Shown here piece after piece: positions 62,100-64,000 of a stretch of 64,000 nucleotides of DNA (position 1 is its first letter; the number at the start of each line of letters is the position of its first letter). The translations under genes were made by a program, and so were the position numbers. Location: positions 2,542,001 to 2,606,000 of the forward strand of contig NZ_AP022590.1 of assembly GCF_010731775.1 (NCBI RefSeq), read 5' to 3'. The stretch comes from Mycobacterium mantenii (GTDB taxonomy: Bacteria > Actinomycetota > Actinomycetes > Mycobacteriales > Mycobacteriaceae). The notes under the pieces are model-generated. The model saw only the letters and a program-made list of their open reading frames with translations. It did no database searches and was not told where the DNA came from.

Positions 62100-64000
62100 T
62101 TCAGTCCGGCCAGCCGCGCGTTGATCCGCTCGGTCTCCTCCTGGGCCAGGCGCTGACGGTCGCGGATCTTCTCGACGACGTTTTGCGGGGCCTTGCCCAA
62201 GAAGGCTTCGTTGGCCAACTTGGCGGTGGTCGACGCCAGCTCCTTGTGCGCCGCGGCCAAATCCTTTTCCAGCCGGCGACGTTCGGCGTCGACGTCGATG
62301 GTGCCCGAGGTGTCGAGCTCGACCACGACGGTGCCGCCACTCAGCCGCACTTCCACCGACGCCGAAGGGCTGAACTCCGGGCCCGGGGCGGTGAGCCACG
62401 CCAGCGACGTCACCGCGCTCACCTGGGCGCCCAGATCGGATTCGTCGACACCGGCCATCCGGGCCGGCACCTTCTGCCGATCCGCCAGTCCTTGATCGCT
62501 GCGAAACCGCCTGACCTCGGTCACCAACTTCTGCATGTCGGTGATCCGCTGCGCGGCAACATGATCCAGGACGATCCCGGACGACTGCGGCCACTCGGCG
62601 ATCACCAGCGACTCATGGTGGGCCTCTCCGTCGGTCAGGGCCTGCCAGAGGGCCTCGGTGATGAACGGGATCACCGGGTGCAACAACCGCAACAGGGTGT
62701 CCAGCACCGCCGCCAGCACGGCGGTGGTGTGCGTAATCCCTTCGGCCAGTTGAGTCTTGGCCAATTCGACATACCAGTCGCAGAATTCGTCCCACGCGAA
62801 GTGATAGAGCGCCTCGCAGGCGCGACTGAACTCGTAGTTGTCGAATGCCGAATCGACTTCCGCCCGAACCTCTTCCAGTCGTCCGAGGATCCATCGGTCG
62901 GCATCGGTGAGCTCGGCCGGCGCGGGCAGCGGGGCCAGCTTGGCGCCATTGAGCAGCGCGTAGCGGGTGGCATTGAACAGCTTGGTACAGAAGTTGCGCG
63001 AGGCCCGCACATGGTCTTCGCCGATCGCCAGGTCACCGCCGGGACTGGCGCCGCGGGCCAGCGTGAACCGCAGGGCATCGGCCCCAAAGATTTCCACCCA
63101 GTCCAGCGGGTCGATGACGTTGCCCTTGGACTTGCTCATCTTGCGGCCCGACTCGTCGCGGATCAGCCCGTGCAGGAAGACGTCGGTGAACGGCACCTGC
63201 GGGCCGCGGCGGCCGTCCAGGGTGATGGCATCGTCGTCGCCGACGAAGGTGCCGAACATCATCATTCTGGCCACCCAGAAAAAAAGGATGTCGTAGCCGG
63301 TAACCAGAACGCTTGTGGGATAGAACTTTTCGAGCTCCGGGGTCTTCTCCGGCCAGCCCAGCGTGGAGAACGGCCACAGCCCGGACGAGAACCAGGTGTC
63401 CAGCACGTCGGGATCCTGCTCCCAGCCTTCTGGCGGCGTTTCGTCGGGACCCACGCAGCGCTGTTCACCGTCGGGGCCGTACCAGACCGGGATGCGGTGG
63501 CCCCACCACAGCTGACGCGAGATGCACCAGTCGCGCATGTCGTCGACCCAGGCAAACCAGCGCGGTTCCATGCTGGCCGGGTGAATCACGGTGTCCCCGT
63601 TGCGCACCGCGTCGCCGGCGGCCTTGGCCAGCGATTCCACCCGGACCCACCACTGCAGCGACAGCCGCGGTTCGATGACCTCCCCGCTGCGCTCAGAGTG
63701 CCCAACGCTGTGCAGGTACGGCCGCTTCTCCTCGACGATCCGGCCCTCCGCCGCCAGCGCCTCCCGCACCGCAACGCGGGCCTGAAAGCGGTCCATGCCG
63801 TCGAATTGGGTTCCGGTGTCGGCGATTCGGCCCTTGGTGTCCATGATCGAGATCATCGGCAGCTGATGCCGCAAACCGATCTCGAAGTCGTTGGGGTCGT
63901 GCGCGGGCGTGACTTTGACTGCGCCGGTTCCGAATTCGGGATCCACGTGCTCGTCTGCGACGATGAGAAGCTGCCGGTCCACAAAAGGATGCGGCAAGCT
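62096..64000 (-). CDS. valS: Valyl-tRNA synthetase, C-terminal part (5' end outside window)
   Basis: The frame is open to the window edge and encodes about the last 634 residues, roughly 70% of a class I valyl-tRNA synthetase. Visible parts are the end of the editing domain ([10 protein letters not shown]), the tRNA CCA and catalytic region ([14 protein letters not shown]), the K-M-S-K-S loop ([10 protein letters not shown]), the anticodon-binding helical domain and the C-terminal coiled-coil arm ([13 protein letters not shown]). The HIGH motif lies outside. H-P-F-V-D-R-Q-L near the edge is internal, not a start. Its stop overlaps folC. Confidence 0.95.
   Translation of the reverse strand, partial: SLPHPFVDRQLLIVADEHVDPEFGTGAVKVTPAHDPNDFEIGLRHQLPMISIMDTKGRIADTGTQFDGMDRFQARVAVREALAAEGRIVEEKRPYLHSVGHSERSGEVIEPRLSLQWWVRVESLAKAAGDAVRNGDTVIHPASMEPRWFAWVDDMRDWCISRQLWWGHRIPVWYGPDGEQRCVGPDETPPEGWEQDPDVLDTWFSSGLWPFSTLGWPEKTPELEKFYPTSVLVTGYDILFFWVARMMMFGTFVGDDDAITLDGRRGPQVPFTDVFLHGLIRDESGRKMSKSKGNVIDPLDWVEIFGADALRFTLARGASPGGDLAIGEDHVRASRNFCTKLFNATRYALLNGAKLAPLPAPAELTDADRWILGRLEEVRAEVDSAFDNYEFSRACEALYHFAWDEFCDWYVELAKTQLAEGITHTTAVLAAVLDTLLRLLHPVIPFITEALWQALTDGEAHHESLVIAEWPQSSGIVLDHVAAQRITDMQKLVTEVRRFRSDQGLADRQKVPARMAGVDESDLGAQVSAVTSLAWLTAPGPEFSPSASVEVRLSGGTVVVELDTSGTIDVDAERRRLEKDLAAAHKELASTTAKLANEAFLGKAPQNVVEKIRDRQRLAQEETERINARLAGLK

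Noticed and set aside
1..64000. CRISPR array, tRNA, rRNA, insertion sequence or prophage
   Set aside because: No regularly spaced repeats, no tRNA-like cloverleaf seen by eye, and no transposase, integrase or phage structural motif in any convincing frame.

Overview
The window is about 64 kb of high-GC actinobacterial DNA from a Mycobacterium. The evidence is MmpS/MmpL transporters, PapA and FAAL lipid genes, a Gap protein, and a backbone in the order I recall for M. tuberculosis Rv2413c to Rv2448c: (holA)-comEC-comEA, then degV-octT-gpgP-rsfS-nadD, a VWA protein and MoxR, proA, an MscS-type channel with a cyclase-like receptor, rbsK, nadE, proB-obg-rpmA-rplU, rne, ndk, folC and valS. The species cannot be fixed from the sequence alone. 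No rRNA, tRNA, CRISPR array, IS element or phage gene is visible.

Layout. 1-2490: a possible holA start, comEC and comEA on the minus strand. 2690-29468: a 27-kb accessory block lying where M. tuberculosis carries eis. It holds two acyl-CoA dehydrogenases, a PPOX/F420-type protein, a giant two-module polyketide synthase (minus strand), and divergently papA3, mmpL10, a PE-PPE-domain acyltransferase, fadD23-like FAAL and gap. This is the gene set and order of the trehalose polyphleate (TPP) locus. A dihydrodipicolinate-reductase-like gene and an mmpS-mmpL pair end the block. 29465-40228: a run of minus-strand housekeeping and signalling genes (DegV, the methylglucose lipopolysaccharide enzymes OctT and GpgP, RsfS, NadD, VWA/MoxR, ProA, channel plus cyclase-like receptor). 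40385-46827: rbsK, then a GntR-controlled catabolic cluster (MmgE/PrpD, isocitrate-lyase/PEP-mutase family, LeuC-like large subunit with a frameshift, LeuD-like small subunit, PEBP). 46948-52952: a small membrane protein, NadE, isochorismatase-family hydrolase, sirtuin, cytochrome P450 and its TetR regulator. 53114-64000: ProB, Obg, L27, L21, RNase E/G, Ndk, a DUF4233 protein, FolC and the 3' two thirds of valS, all on the minus strand.

How the genes work together. In the TPP locus the FAAL is expected to activate a fatty acid for the Pks, which makes polyunsaturated phleic acids. PapA3 acylates trehalose, MmpL10 exports the diacyltrehalose, and the secreted PE-PPE enzyme adds the phleic chains outside the membrane. 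Module 1 of the Pks lacks a dehydratase and module 2 has a full reducing loop, which fits alternating unsaturated and saturated extension.

The least described part is the GntR cluster. Its enzymes reproduce the dehydrate / rehydrate / cleave logic of the methylcitrate cycle with a LeuCD-type hydro-lyase, and also resemble the 2,3-dimethylmalate steps of nicotinate fermentation. A 34-bp near-perfect palindrome lies exactly on the gntR promoter. The LeuC-like gene has an apparent one-base deletion, so the pathway may be broken in this strain or the base may be an assembly error.
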